DNA of 64,000 nucleotides from Mesorhizobium sp. (GCA_004017275.1 SAKE01000014.1:62001-126000); one strand, 5' to 3'; shown: positions 49,465 to 58,839, counted from the first letter of the stretch. Made by a program: numbers and translations. The notes: generated by a model not told the origin, from the sequence alone.

Positions 49465-51384
49465 ATGGCCCTTACCAATGCTGGTAGTGAGGCAGAACCC
49501 GTCGAACAATCGAGCCATTCGGAAGTCGAACAGCACAGCACCAAGGTTCTGATGCTGGGCGCGCTCGGTGTCGTCTATGGGGATATCGGGACCAGCCCGA
49601 TCTACGCCTTTCGCGAAGCGCTGGTGGCATCGTCTGGGGGCAATGTCGCTCAGCGCGGCGATATTCTCGGCGTGCTGTCGTTGATCATCTGGTCGCTGAC
49701 GATCATCGTCACCATCAAATACATCATGTTCGTGCTGCGCGCCGACAACCGCGGCGAGGGCGGCGTGCTGTCGCTGATGGCGCTGGCGCGCGGCAGTTTC
49801 CCCAAGCGCTCGGCGCTGATCCTGGGCATCGGCATCGTCGGCGCTTCGCTGTTCTTCGGCGATGCCGTCATCACGCCGGCGATTTCGGTGCTGTCGGCGG
49901 TCGAGGGCATGAATGTCGTCACGCCGACCTTCCAGCCCTATGTCGTGCCGCTGACATTGGTCATCCTTGCCATGGTGTTCGCTGTGCAGCGCTTTGGCAC
50001 GGGCGGGGTGGGATTGGTGTTCGGCCCGGTGACCGCAGTCTGGTTCCTGGCCATCGGCCTGTCCGGCCTCAATCACATCATCGCCGACCCTGAGATCCTG
50101 TGGGCGGTGAGCCCGCATTACATCGTCGCCTTCCTGATCAATTCGCCCGACGTCGCTTTCGTCACCATCGGCGCCATCTTCCTCGCCGTCACCGGCGCCG
50201 AAGCGCTCTATGCCGACCTCGGCCATTTCGGTCGCAAGCCGATCGTGCTGGCCTGGCTGGCGATCGTGTTTCCCTGCCTGCTGCTCAATTATGCCGGGCA
50301 GGGTGCCTTCGTGCTGGCCAAGAATGGCGTCGTCGGCCATCCGTTCTTCGAGATGAATGAGGGCTGGACGTTGATCCCGATGGTCGTGCTGGCGACCGCC
50401 GCCACCGTCATCGCCAGCCAGGCGGTGATATCAGGCGCCTTCTCGCTGACCAGGCAGGCGGTGCAGCTCAACATGCTGCCGCGCCTGGAAATCCTGCACA
50501 CGTCGGAGAAACAGTCCGGCCAGATCTATATGCCGCGCGTCAACCTCCTGCTGGCGCTGGTGGTGATGATGCTGGTCGTCGGCTTCGGCGAGTCCAGCAG
50601 GCTGGCGTCGGCCTACGGTATTTCGGTGACCGGCAACATGCTGGTGACGACGGTGCTGCTCTATGTCGTCATGACGCGCATCTGGAAATGGCAGCTATGG
50701 CTGGCAGTCTCGCTGACGGCGCTGTTTGCCTTTATCGACGTCGGCTTCTTTACCTCCAACATCGTCAAGGTGTTCGAGGGCGGCTGGGCATCGCTGGCCG
50801 TGGCCTTCACCATCGTGCTGGCCATGTGGACCTGGGTGCGCGGCAGTCGCTACCTGTTCGACAAGACCCGGCGCAACGAGATCCCTCTCGATTTCCTTGC
50901 CGGCAATTTGTTGAAGAAGAAGCCGCAACTGGTGTCCGGCACCGCCGTGTTCCTGACCAGCGATCCGCTCAGCGCGCCGACCGCGCTGATGCACAGCCTG
51001 AAGCACTACAAGGTGCTGCATGAGCAGAACGTCATCCTTTCGGTGGTGACGGCGCCGCAGCCGGTGGTGCCAGACAGCGACCGGGTCAAGATGGAGACGG
51101 TCAACGAGCTGTTCATGCGGGTGACGCTGACCTTCGGCTACATGGAACAGCCCAACATCCCGCGCGCGCTGGCGATCTGCCGCAAGCAGGGCTGGAAGTT
51201 CGACATCATGACGACCTCGTTCTTCCTGTCGCGGCGTTCGCTCAAGGCCTCGCCCAATTCCGGCATGCCGGTGTGGCAGGACCGGTTGTTCATCGGCCTG
51301 GCGCGCACGGCGGCCGATGCGACGGAGTACTTTCAGATCCCGACCGGGCGCGTGGTGGAGATCGGCACGCAAGTGGCGATCTAG
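49465..51384 (+). CDS. kup: Kup-family potassium uptake protein
   Basis: The ATG at 49465 (GGAG nine bases upstream) gives 639 residues with twelve helices. The start LMLGALGVVYGDIGTSPIYAFREAL is the Kup signature, followed by VLRADNRGEGGVLSLMALA and GASLFFGDAVITPAISVLSAVEG. The C-terminal third is a cytoplasmic domain (GTAVFLTSDPLSAPTALMHSLKHYKVLHEQNVIL). It imports potassium with protons. The gene is monocistronic. Confidence 0.96.
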   Translation: MALTNAGSEAEPVEQSSHSEVEQHSTKVLMLGALGVVYGDIGTSPIYAFREALVASSGGNVAQRGDILGVLSLIIWSLTIIVTIKYIMFVLRADNRGEGGVLSLMALARGSFPKRSALILGIGIVGASLFFGDAVITPAISVLSAVEGMNVVTPTFQPYVVPLTLVILAMVFAVQRFGTGGVGLVFGPVTAVWFLAIGLSGLNHIIADPEILWAVSPHYIVAFLINSPDVAFVTIGAIFLAVTGAEALYADLGHFGRKPIVLAWLAIVFPCLLLNYAGQGAFVLAKNGVVGHPFFEMNEGWTLIPMVVLATAATVIASQAVISGAFSLTRQAVQLNMLPRLEILHTSEKQSGQIYMPRVNLLLALVVMMLVVGFGESSRLASAYGISVTGNMLVTTVLLYVVMTRIWKWQLWLAVSLTALFAFIDVGFFTSNIVKVFEGGWASLAVAFTIVLAMWTWVRGSRYLFDKTRRNEIPLDFLAGNLLKKKPQLVSGTAVFLTSDPLSAPTALMHSLKHYKVLHEQNVILSVVTAPQPVVPDSDRVKMETVNELFMRVTLTFGYMEQPNIPRALAICRKQGWKFDIMTTSFFLSRRSLKASPNSGMPVWQDRLFIGLARTAADATEYFQIPTGRVVEIGTQVAI

Positions 51385-51444
51385 GCATGCCTGGCGGATC
51401 GGCGAATGGACTGTGCCTCACGGCACAGTCCATGTCATGCCACT

Positions 51445-52338
51445 TCAGCCCGCCAGGGCGGCCTTGTTTGCCTCGAGGAACTGCTTCAGCGTTTTTGACT
51501 TGCGGCCGGAAAGCGTCTCGACCGCGTCCGTCACCATGGCGATGCGGCCGGCGCGCGTGTTGGCGTCGAAGGACACGATGACCTCAGCGAAATCCTCGGG
51601 AACGCCTGATGCCTTCACGCCTTCGGTCAGGGCTTCATCCGAAACCTGCACGACATCGAGCGGCTTGCCGGTGACCTCGCTTACCAGGGCGGCGACCTCG
51701 GCCGTGGTGTAGGCGTGCGGACCGGTCAAGGTGTAGGTCTTGCTTTCGTTTGAAGCTCCAGCGAGACCGGCAGCGATCGCCGCTGCCATGTCATCGCGCG
51801 CACCAGGCGCAACGCGGCCGTCGCCGGCGGACGAGTACCAGCGTCCCGAGGCGATCGCGTGCGGCAATGCCAAGAACAGGTTCTCCTGGTACCAGCCGTT
51901 GCGGAAGATCGTGTAGGGGATGCCGCTCGCCTTGATCGCCTGCTCGGTGTTGTAGTGGTCATCGGCAAACAGGACCGGCGATACCGGCTCCGGATTGGGC
52001 ATCGAGGTGTAAAGCAGATGCGAAATGCCGGCATTTTTGGCTGCGGCGACGGCATTTTCGTGCTGCTTCAGGCGCCTGCCGCTTTTGAGATCGAGATCGC
52101 CTGTCGAAATGATCAGCACCTTGTCGGCGCCCTCGAATGCGGTTTCCAGCGAGGCCGCGTCATTGAAGTCCGCGGCCCTGACAACGACGCCGCGCAGCGC
52201 CAGATCGGCCACGTTTTCCGGATTGCGTGTGGTGGCGATGATCTTTGCTGGCGGAACTTTGTGCGTGTCCAAGAGATAGTGGATGACGCCGCGGCCGAGC
52301 TGGCCGGAGGCGCCGGTGACGAGAAGGGTTTCGTTCAT
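51445..52338 (-). CDS. NmrA-like NAD(P)H quinone oxidoreductase (QorB/YtfG-like)
   Basis: The ATG at 52338 (AGGA upstream) gives 297 residues. The NAD(P)-binding motif TGASGQLGRGVIHYLL lies at residues 7-22, followed by RAADFNDAASLETAFEGADKVLIIST and GISHLLYTSMPNPEPVSP...YTIFRNGWYQEN, matching the QOR2/YtfG atypical short-chain dehydrogenases that reduce quinones with NADPH. It is divergent from an HxlR regulator, a frequent pairing for these redox enzymes. Confidence 0.9.
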   Translation of the reverse strand: MNETLLVTGASGQLGRGVIHYLLDTHKVPPAKIIATTRNPENVADLALRGVVVRAADFNDAASLETAFEGADKVLIISTGDLDLKSGRRLKQHENAVAAAKNAGISHLLYTSMPNPEPVSPVLFADDHYNTEQAIKASGIPYTIFRNGWYQENLFLALPHAIASGRWYSSAGDGRVAPGARDDMAAAIAAGLAGASNESKTYTLTGPHAYTTAEVAALVSEVTGKPLDVVQVSDEALTEGVKASGVPEDFAEVIVSFDANTRAGRIAMVTDAVETLSGRKSKTLKQFLEANKAALAG

Positions 52339-52380
52339 GGAAGGTCCTGACATTGCGCCGCTAGGGCGGTTCGAGTGGCA

Positions 52381-52395
52381 GTCTCAAAAAGAGAC
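52381..52395. promoter_or_regulatory. Inverted repeat between quinone reductase and HxlR genes
   Basis: GTCTC-AAAAA-GAGAC lies midway between the divergent starts (43 bp from one, 79 bp from the other). Its position and symmetry make it the best candidate operator for the HxlR protein, though the arms are only five bases long. Confidence 0.4.
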
Positions 52396-52473
52396 CAGCA
52401 CTAAAATAGGAATTGACCTGGTGCCGTAAAGAAGGCAGTTTTTCGGGAGGTAGGCACACGCAGGGAACCAGCC

Positions 52474-52884
52474 ATGGACGGCAAGGTCATCAATCTGAAA
52501 TCGAAGATGGAGATTTACAAGGCTATCTCAGGCGGCGGCAATATTGCCAATTGTCCGGTTCGTGATGTCATCCAGGGCGTCAGCGGCAAATGGAGATCGC
52601 TGCTGATGATGGCCTTGGCTGAAAAACCCTACCGCTTCGGCGAGCTTAGGCGCCTGGTGCCCGACATTTCGCAGCGCATGCTGACCCAGACGCTGTACGA
52701 TCTTCAGCGCGACGGTTATGTGCATCGTGAGGTGTTCCCGACCAAACCACCGAGCGTCGAATACAGCCTGACCGATCTCGGGCGCTCGATGTTCGGCGCC
52801 TTTCATCAATTGATTCTGTGGGCCGAACTCAACCATGATGCGGTGCGCGCGGCGCGAGCCGATTTTGATGCCACCCAAGCGTAA
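52474..52884 (+). CDS. HxlR-family transcriptional regulator
   Basis: The 136-residue winged-helix protein has NCPVRDVIQGVSGKWRSLLMMALAEKPYRFGELRRLVPDISQRMLTQTLYDLQRDGYVHREVFPTKPPSVEYSLTDLGRSM, the full HxlR domain with the conserved Cys36-Pro-Val near the start. The Cys may sense quinones or electrophiles, as in QorR/HypR-type proteins. It is divergent from the quinone reductase gene and probably controls it. Confidence 0.92.
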   Translation: MDGKVINLKSKMEIYKAISGGGNIANCPVRDVIQGVSGKWRSLLMMALAEKPYRFGELRRLVPDISQRMLTQTLYDLQRDGYVHREVFPTKPPSVEYSLTDLGRSMFGAFHQLILWAELNHDAVRAARADFDATQA

Positions 52885-52930
52885 GCCTCTGGACGGTGCC
52901 GCGGCTTGATTTCGCCCGGCGGCTGAAGGA

Positions 52931-54217
52931 TTGTCCCGGCCAGTTCGGCTTGGGGGCATCGGCATTTCCTACGATATCGCAATTGCAGGCGCCGGGCCTG
53001 CCGGGCTGGCCATGGCGCTCTATCTCAAGCGTGCCGGGCATCGGGTCACCGTGTTCGAGCGCTTCGACGAACCGAAGCCGGTCGGTTCCGGACTGATCTT
53101 GCAACCGACCGGGTTGACGGTGCTGGCCGATCTTGGCCTGCTCGACGACATACTGGCGCTGGGCAGCCGCATCGACCGCCTGCACGGCGCCGACGCCAGC
53201 ACCGGCCGCACGGTGCTCGACGTCCGCTATGACGCCCAGCGCGGCCACCGCTTCGGCCTCGCCGTGCATCGGGCGGCCTTGTTCGGCGTGCTTTTTCGCG
53301 CCGCGCAGCGCGAGGCGATTACTATCGAGACCGGCGTCGAGATCGAGGCTCTGGAGACCGGCGAACGGGCGACGCTGATTTGTGGTACGGGACGAAGGGC
53401 AGGGCCGGTCGACCTCGTGATCGACGCCAGCGGTTCTCGCTCGAAACTGCGACAAGGCGCTGGCAATCCAGGCGAACCACGAGCACTTACCTATGGCGCG
53501 TTCTGGGCGTCGCTCGGCTGGCGCGCTGAAGGTTTCGACGAGCATGCGCTGCTGCAACGCTACGACAAGGCCAGCGTGATGATCGGCGTGCTGCCGATCG
53601 GCCGGCCGGAGCCGGGCGCCGAAAAGATGGCGGCCTTCTTCTGGAGCTTGAAGCCGGCGGACGCCGACTCCGTGCGCGCCCGAGGTGTGGACGGGTGGAA
53701 GGAGAGGGTGGTCCGGCTGTGGCCGCAGAGCGAGGCGTATGTCAGCCAGATCGACAGTTTCGACCAGCTTTCGCTGGCCCGCTACGGCCATCACACGATG
53801 AAGCTTCCGGTTGGCCGGCGATTGGCCATCATTGGCGACGCGGCGCATTCTACCAGCCCGCAGCTCGGGCAAGGGGCGAACATGGCGTTGCTCGACGCGG
53901 CGGCGCTCAGCCATGCGTTGGCGCGGGCGTCAAACGTCGACGCAGCACTGGAAGCCTATGCAAAGGCGCGGCGCTGGCATGTACGGATCTTCCAGGCGCT
54001 GTCGCTGGCGTTCACGCCGTTCTACCAATCGGATTCCGTGGCGCTGCCCTTCATCCGCGACAGGCTGGTGGCGACGGTGGCAAAAATCCCACCGGCGCCG
54101 CAGTTCCTCGCCTCGATGGTGGCCGGCACGGTGATCGATCCGTTCAAGCGGATTGGGTTCGCCGAAGCGCGGTGGGATTTCGGACAAAATCCGGGTCATG
54201 ATATGACCGCATCCTAG
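52931..54217 (+). CDS. FAD-dependent aromatic-ring monooxygenase (PHBH/UbiH family)
   Basis: The conserved region starts DIAIAGAGPAGLAMALYLKRAGHRVTVFER (GxGxxG FAD motif), has VDLVIDASGSRSKLR (DG motif) and RRLAIIGDAAHSTSPQLGQGANMALLDAAAL (GD motif), and runs to 54217. It should hydroxylate an aromatic or other ring compound with NAD(P)H. No ATG fits: the TTG at 52931 lies directly against AAGGA, and the position where relatives start reads ATT at 52964, eight bases after GGGGG. The start is therefore uncertain by about 11 codons. It overlaps nothing and follows hxlR by 46 bp. Confidence 0.85.
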   Translation: MSRPVRLGGIGISYDIAIAGAGPAGLAMALYLKRAGHRVTVFERFDEPKPVGSGLILQPTGLTVLADLGLLDDILALGSRIDRLHGADASTGRTVLDVRYDAQRGHRFGLAVHRAALFGVLFRAAQREAITIETGVEIEALETGERATLICGTGRRAGPVDLVIDASGSRSKLRQGAGNPGEPRALTYGAFWASLGWRAEGFDEHALLQRYDKASVMIGVLPIGRPEPGAEKMAAFFWSLKPADADSVRARGVDGWKERVVRLWPQSEAYVSQIDSFDQLSLARYGHHTMKLPVGRRLAIIGDAAHSTSPQLGQGANMALLDAAALSHALARASNVDAALEAYAKARRWHVRIFQALSLAFTPFYQSDSVALPFIRDRLVATVAKIPPAPQFLASMVAGTVIDPFKRIGFAEARWDFGQNPGHDMTAS

Positions 54218-54242
54218 AGTTTTTCGCCTCAGACCGATCCGC

Positions 54243-57065
54243 ATGAACACTGTCATGTCCATAGTCCGAGAATCGCGACGCCTGATGCAAGTCGTTGCGT
54301 CTGTCCTGGCCACGTCGGTCGTGGTGCTGCCCTTGCCGACGGTGCAAGCCCAGACGCCGGGCCAGGCCGGTCAGCAGGCTCCAGCAGGCAGTGAAGAGGC
54401 GCTGAAGGCCCGGATCGATGCGGCCTACAAGCTGATGATGGAGGCGGGGCGCTTCGACGACGGTTATGCGCAGTTGCGGGCAGCGCTTCTCGATGCCGCC
54501 AGAAGCGACCTCTATGAATTTACGGTCGAGAGTTACTCGAACGCCGGCGCAACGTTCCTCAACAATCAGATTCTCGACAACGCAGAAGAGATATTTGGCG
54601 AAGGCCTGAAGACCAGGGCGATGCAGCAGGATGTCGCGAAGCGCGCCGACTTCTACCTCAACTACGCAATGCTGAAGCAGGCCGAGAAAGACTACCAGGG
54701 CTTCGTTTCCATGTGCGCTACGGCAACCAATCTTTACGCCCATTACCATGGCACGGAATCCCCGGAACTCATGTATGCCAACGATGTGCTGGCGACAGGG
54801 ATCGCTGCATTCGGTCAAATCGCTGCGGCGATCAATGTTGACCAGCGCAATCTGGAGATTGCGGAGCGGGTGCTTGGTCAGGATGATCGCTTCACCTGGA
54901 AACTGCAGAACAATCTGGCCGATATGCTGCGCCAGATGGGCGCGCCAACCCGCGCCTTGCAGTATGATCTGAACGTGATTGAGAAGCGCATCGGCTACTA
55001 CGGGCCAAATCATTTCAATGTTCTGGTCAGCGCCAACAACACGGCTCAGGACTATCTCGACCTCGCCAAGTACGACGAGGCCTTGCGCTATTTCCAGCAG
55101 GACCGGGACATTGCCGTCGTTCTCAAGCAGGAAGGCAATCTGGTCGAGCAGGCCGATGCGTGGCTGCTCTACACCAGGGCGCTCTCTGGTGCACAGCCGC
55201 TCGACGCGCCGACGCTCGCCCGCTTGCTGCCGCTGACCAACGACGCGAATTATCCCGAGATATTGGCAATCAAGATTGCCAACCTGCTCGCCGCGCATTT
55301 CGCGGCCATGGGCGATACCGACAACAGCATGAACCAACTCGATCGGGCCTATAGTATCGCCGGATCGACATACGGCTCGGTGCACCCGCTGACCTTTGCC
55401 GCGCGGCAGGCTATGGCCAACCTCAAGGCGAAGTCGAATCCCGAGGCCGCAGCCGCCGATTTTGCGGCTCTCAACGACGACATGTTGCGTTGGAATTGGT
55501 TCCAGGTGAGCACGGCCGCCAACCCGGTCGTCGCTGAAGCCAGCCGGGCCTTGGCCGATGACATGCTCCACGACTATGCGCGGCTGGCAAAAAACAACGC
55601 ATCGGCAGTGCCGGCATTCGCTGAAGCGGTGCGCCGCTGGCCGACGCTCGAAAACGACAAGCGGGATCAGTTGCGCAGACTGTTGCGTTTGATCGATCCG
55701 AACGACATGGAGACACGGCATTTGATCCAGGCCGGGATACGGCTGTCCCTGGCCTACCAGGAGGCTGCTTCCAGTGGCGACAGTGCCGACGATCCAGGTG
55801 CCGTGCAGCCCGACCAGGCTCAGGCGGCGTACGAAAAGGCGATCACCAGAGTCACGACCAGATACAGTTTCGGACAGAGCGCCGTGGACAAACCACTGCC
55901 ATCCGCCGGCACGCTGCTGAAGCCCAATGAGGCGCTTGTCGACTATTTCATCACCCGCAAGTGGCGGGCGGACCGCGAGAGCGCCGATCCGATGGAAGAC
56001 GAGCGCCTCTACGCGATCGTCACGCGCAAGGATCAGCAGCCACGCCTCTATGATCTCGGCGATCCGCGCCGACTGATCCCGGCTGCTCATGAAACGCGCA
56101 TGGCGAACCTCAGATGGACCCGTTCCGCGCAGGAGCGTGGCGCTGTGACTTTGGTCGATCTGAACGCCACGTTCACCGGGCTCTATGCCGGTCTCATCGC
56201 ACCTCTGGAGCCGTCGCTTGGTGGCGCCGATACGCTTTTCGTGGTGCCGGACGGCAAACTGTTTTCGGTGCCGTTTCCCTTGCTGCAGGACGGCACGGGC
56301 GCGTCGCTCGATGACCGCTTCCTGGTGCGCATGCTGACGCGGCCGGAATCGTTGTTGAACGCCGGCGTCGATCAGAGCTTTCCCAAGACCGGCAAGGCCT
56401 TGCTGGCCGGCGGCCTGGATTATGTGCGCGGGACGGAAAAGGGCGCCGAGCCGCTGCCAGGCACCCGCAAGGAGGTCGATGCGATCGCATCGATCCTGCG
56501 CGGGGACCAATATTCGGTCGAGATGCTTACCGGAACGGCGGCCGGTGAAAGGGCGCTGCGCAAGGACATGGAGCAGGCAACGGTGGCGCATCTGGCCACG
56601 CACGGCGCCTATCGCGACGAGAAAGAGGGCGGCGTTGGCGCCGTCAATGCGCTGTGGCAGAGCGAGGTGGTGCTGTCGCGGTCGGGAAACCGGCAATCGA
56701 TGAAGCGCGACGATGACGACGGCCGCCTCTACGGCATGGAGCTGATGATGTGGGACCTGTCGAACCTCGACCTGCTTGTCCTGTCCGCCTGCGAGACGGC
56801 CCGTGGCCAGGAGACATTCGTCGGCGGTTTGCGCGGCCTGCCGACGGCAATCAACATTGCCGGTGCGAAGCGCTCGCTGCTGACGCTATGGCCGGTGGAC
56901 GACGCGGGAACCGCCGCCTTCATGGTCAACTTCTACGGATATCTCGCCGCCGGGCAGACCTATCCGGAAGCGCTGCGCCAGGCCCGTCGCGATGCCCGCG
57001 ACGGCAAGATATCCGGCGCGCAGGATCCTCGGGTGTGGGCCGCTTTCGTCATGTTCGAGAACTGA
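54243..57065 (+). CDS. Exported TPR-CHAT caspase-like protease
   Basis: This 940-residue protein has an N-terminal signal peptide (MQVVASVLATSVVVLPLPTVQAQ region, to about residue 37), a long helical TPR-type region (about 50-500) and a C-terminal CHAT domain from about 640. The catalytic dyad is His near residue 787 (ATVAHLATHGAYRD) and Cys near 850 (DLLVLSACETARGQ). CHAT proteases are related to caspases and separases; several act in phage defence with gasdermins, but this one is predicted to be periplasmic or secreted and has no such partner. It is the largest gene of the region, of unknown substrate. Confidence 0.88.
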   Translation: MNTVMSIVRESRRLMQVVASVLATSVVVLPLPTVQAQTPGQAGQQAPAGSEEALKARIDAAYKLMMEAGRFDDGYAQLRAALLDAARSDLYEFTVESYSNAGATFLNNQILDNAEEIFGEGLKTRAMQQDVAKRADFYLNYAMLKQAEKDYQGFVSMCATATNLYAHYHGTESPELMYANDVLATGIAAFGQIAAAINVDQRNLEIAERVLGQDDRFTWKLQNNLADMLRQMGAPTRALQYDLNVIEKRIGYYGPNHFNVLVSANNTAQDYLDLAKYDEALRYFQQDRDIAVVLKQEGNLVEQADAWLLYTRALSGAQPLDAPTLARLLPLTNDANYPEILAIKIANLLAAHFAAMGDTDNSMNQLDRAYSIAGSTYGSVHPLTFAARQAMANLKAKSNPEAAAADFAALNDDMLRWNWFQVSTAANPVVAEASRALADDMLHDYARLAKNNASAVPAFAEAVRRWPTLENDKRDQLRRLLRLIDPNDMETRHLIQAGIRLSLAYQEAASSGDSADDPGAVQPDQAQAAYEKAITRVTTRYSFGQSAVDKPLPSAGTLLKPNEALVDYFITRKWRADRESADPMEDERLYAIVTRKDQQPRLYDLGDPRRLIPAAHETRMANLRWTRSAQERGAVTLVDLNATFTGLYAGLIAPLEPSLGGADTLFVVPDGKLFSVPFPLLQDGTGASLDDRFLVRMLTRPESLLNAGVDQSFPKTGKALLAGGLDYVRGTEKGAEPLPGTRKEVDAIASILRGDQYSVEMLTGTAAGERALRKDMEQATVAHLATHGAYRDEKEGGVGAVNALWQSEVVLSRSGNRQSMKRDDDDGRLYGMELMMWDLSNLDLLVLSACETARGQETFVGGLRGLPTAINIAGAKRSLLTLWPVDDAGTAAFMVNFYGYLAAGQTYPEALRQARRDARDGKISGAQDPRVWAAFVMFEN

Positions 57066-57163
57066 CGGTTGCGAGCGGACGCTTGCTCGATCCGTTCAAG
57101 CAGATCGGGCCGGCCGAGATGAAGTGGCCAAGGATGGATGCTTCAACGTGCGGATCATAAGCC

Positions 57164-57853
57164 TCAGTTGCTGCGTAAGCCTTGCTGAGGCACAACTGGC
57201 GGAACTGAACTCCAAAATATCGGATGTGCAGGCAAGAGCTGACCACCATTTTTGTGCACGAGTGTCAGCATCGAGTTTACAATCTCGTGCGCCGGCGCGC
57301 TTAGCAAATTGCATTGTATCTGACATTCGCCGACTTTGCGTCGTCGCAACAATGGGTAGCCAAGCCGAAAGGATCTGGGCAGGAGAGCGGGCTCCCGCAT
57401 TTGCAAGGACATCCCCCAATAGCCTGCCCCGCCCATTATCGGCTTTGCGCTCAAGACGTCGGTCCATTTGACCGACAGACCAGAGCGGTTGTCCGACACG
57501 CCGCCCCTATCGACAATCAAGACTGGTTTGCCGAGACCTGCGTCCAGGAAAGCAAATACCGCTGCAGCAGACAAGAACGGTGCCCAGTAGAGCGCGAACA
57601 ATTGGGTCAGCGCCATCGCCACCCTCCCGAAGAGAGTGGGATTGTTCTCGGGGTCATCGACAAAGAAGGTCAACACAGTGACCAGCATCGCCAGGGCACA
57701 AAATGACCAAAAGAGACCCATCAAGATGTACTTGCTACGGTTGCATCGGGCCACAATCGGAAGCCGAATGGACAATGGCGGAACAACGGATTTTCGAAAG
57801 GTTGGTATCCCAGGGATGATGATAACGTCATCCGTGTCGAGAGATGTTTCCAT
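57164..57853 (-). CDS. Hypothetical membrane protein, lower GC
   Basis: This 229-residue protein has two hydrophobic helices at about residues 42-65 (ILMGLFWSFCALAMLVTVLTFFV) and 78-100 (VAMALTQLFALYWAPFLSAAAVFAFL). The C-terminal part contains VLIVDRGGVSDNRSGLSVKWTDVLSAKPI, a pattern like PH-type domains of two-helix bacterial proteins that bind membranes. Codon use is less GC-biased than the neighbours. It points toward the CHAT gene. I recognise no precise family. Confidence 0.65.
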   Translation of the reverse strand: METSLDTDDVIIIPGIPTFRKSVVPPLSIRLPIVARCNRSKYILMGLFWSFCALAMLVTVLTFFVDDPENNPTLFGRVAMALTQLFALYWAPFLSAAAVFAFLDAGLGKPVLIVDRGGVSDNRSGLSVKWTDVLSAKPIMGGAGYWGMSLQMREPALLPRSFRLGYPLLRRRKVGECQIQCNLLSAPAHEIVNSMLTLVHKNGGQLLPAHPIFWSSVPPVVPQQGLRSN

Positions 57854-57983
57854 TGACGAGCCCCGGATTCGCTTGGGTCAAGCTCATCTTCATAGAGCGA
57901 AACTGATGAACGTTTTCGTCTCATGGTTTTTCAAATGCTATGAGTTCCTCTCATGGATGTGGGCGGCGTCGTGATCGATCCGT

Positions 57984-58709
57984 TCAGGCGGATAGGGCTT
58001 GTATAAGCGGTTTGACTGGATCGTTTCGGCCAATGAGGCTCGAAAGGTGTGATCCTTTCGCTTGCAGGAAGGCATGCAGGCCTTGCGGGTAGTCCGGCGC
58101 CACGGCGTGCTTGATCGAGGGGCGTTCACTCAAGGCTTTGCGCCAGGCTCGGACGAGCGGTTTGCCGTCAAGGATGCCGAAATCACCGATCCGGTCGAAG
58201 GCGTCCAGATAGCGGAAGACCGGACCGTAAACGGCGTCGACCAGCGAAAAGTGCTTGCAGGCGAACCAGGGTCCGCCGGGCTCGTCCGCCAGTTCGGCTT
58301 CGAGACGATCGAACATGACAGACAGCGCACTGGATTCGGCCAGGAAGCCGGCTTCGGTCGAGGCTGAGTAGAACCGGCCGATGGCGTTGAGGGTTGCCGA
58401 ACCGAACTCGATCCAGGCGCGATGCCGGGCACGGAAATAGGGGTCGGCAGGGTGGAGGGGATTGGCCTGCGTCTCTTCGAGGAATTCGAGAATGACGGCC
58501 GATTCGAAGATCACCGTTTCCTCACCATTTCGCTGCACGCGCAGCAGCGGCACCTTGCCGAGTGGCGAGATCGCCTTGAACCAGTCCGGCTTGTTGGCGA
58601 GGTCGATGTCGACGCGCTCGAACGGCACGCCTTTTTCGGCCAGTGAAATCGCGGCGCGCTGCACATAGGGGCAGAGATGATGGCTGACGAGAATGAGCTT
58701 GTCTGTCAT
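57984..58709 (-). CDS. Glutathione S-transferase family protein
   Basis: The 241-residue protein has an N-terminal thioredoxin-fold domain with CPYVQRAAISLAEKGVPFERVDIDLANKPDWFKAISPLGKVPLL (Cys13 in CPY, the omega/zeta-like redox residue) and the glutathione-binding ESAVILEFLEE. A helical C-terminal domain has SLVDAVYGPVFRYLDAFDRIG. It conjugates or reduces electrophiles using glutathione. It is divergent from a MarR regulator with clear operators between. Its stop codon lies inside a repeated 30-base sequence. Confidence 0.92.
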   Translation of the reverse strand: MTDKLILVSHHLCPYVQRAAISLAEKGVPFERVDIDLANKPDWFKAISPLGKVPLLRVQRNGEETVIFESAVILEFLEETQANPLHPADPYFRARHRAWIEFGSATLNAIGRFYSASTEAGFLAESSALSVMFDRLEAELADEPGGPWFACKHFSLVDAVYGPVFRYLDAFDRIGDFGILDGKPLVRAWRKALSERPSIKHAVAPDYPQGLHAFLQAKGSHLSSLIGRNDPVKPLIQALSA

Positions 58710-58761
58710 CTCAGTTCTCCAGACATAAGGCGTGTTTCATGGGAGTGGCTTTCCGTAGTTA

Positions 58762-58823
58762 ATGCATTTGCATCTATGTAGATGCGAATGCATCGACCGT
58801 CAAGCTTGATGCAGATGCATCTA
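58762..58823. promoter_or_regulatory. MarR-type operators between GST and marR-like gene
   Basis: A 15-base inverted repeat with one mismatch (ATGCATTTGCATCTA, TG, TAGATGCGAATGCAT) spans 58762-58793. A second partial site, GATGCAGATGCATCTA, lies at 58808-58823, 17 bp before the regulator start. The unit TAGATGC-N-AATGCAT is thus present at least three times. The arrangement is typical for MarR autoregulation and repression of the divergent GST gene. Confidence 0.8.
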
Positions 58824-58839
58824 TTGCCTATGCTGGGCC

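Noticed and set aside
54243..57853. CHAT gene and membrane-protein gene as a gasdermin-type defence pair
   Set aside because: The CHAT protein has a signal peptide, and the neighbour shows no gasdermin features; the genes are convergent rather than an operon.
57721..57975. Short ORFs on both strands between the low-GC gene and the GST gene
   Set aside because: They are brief, lack ribosome sites and show no conserved pattern.
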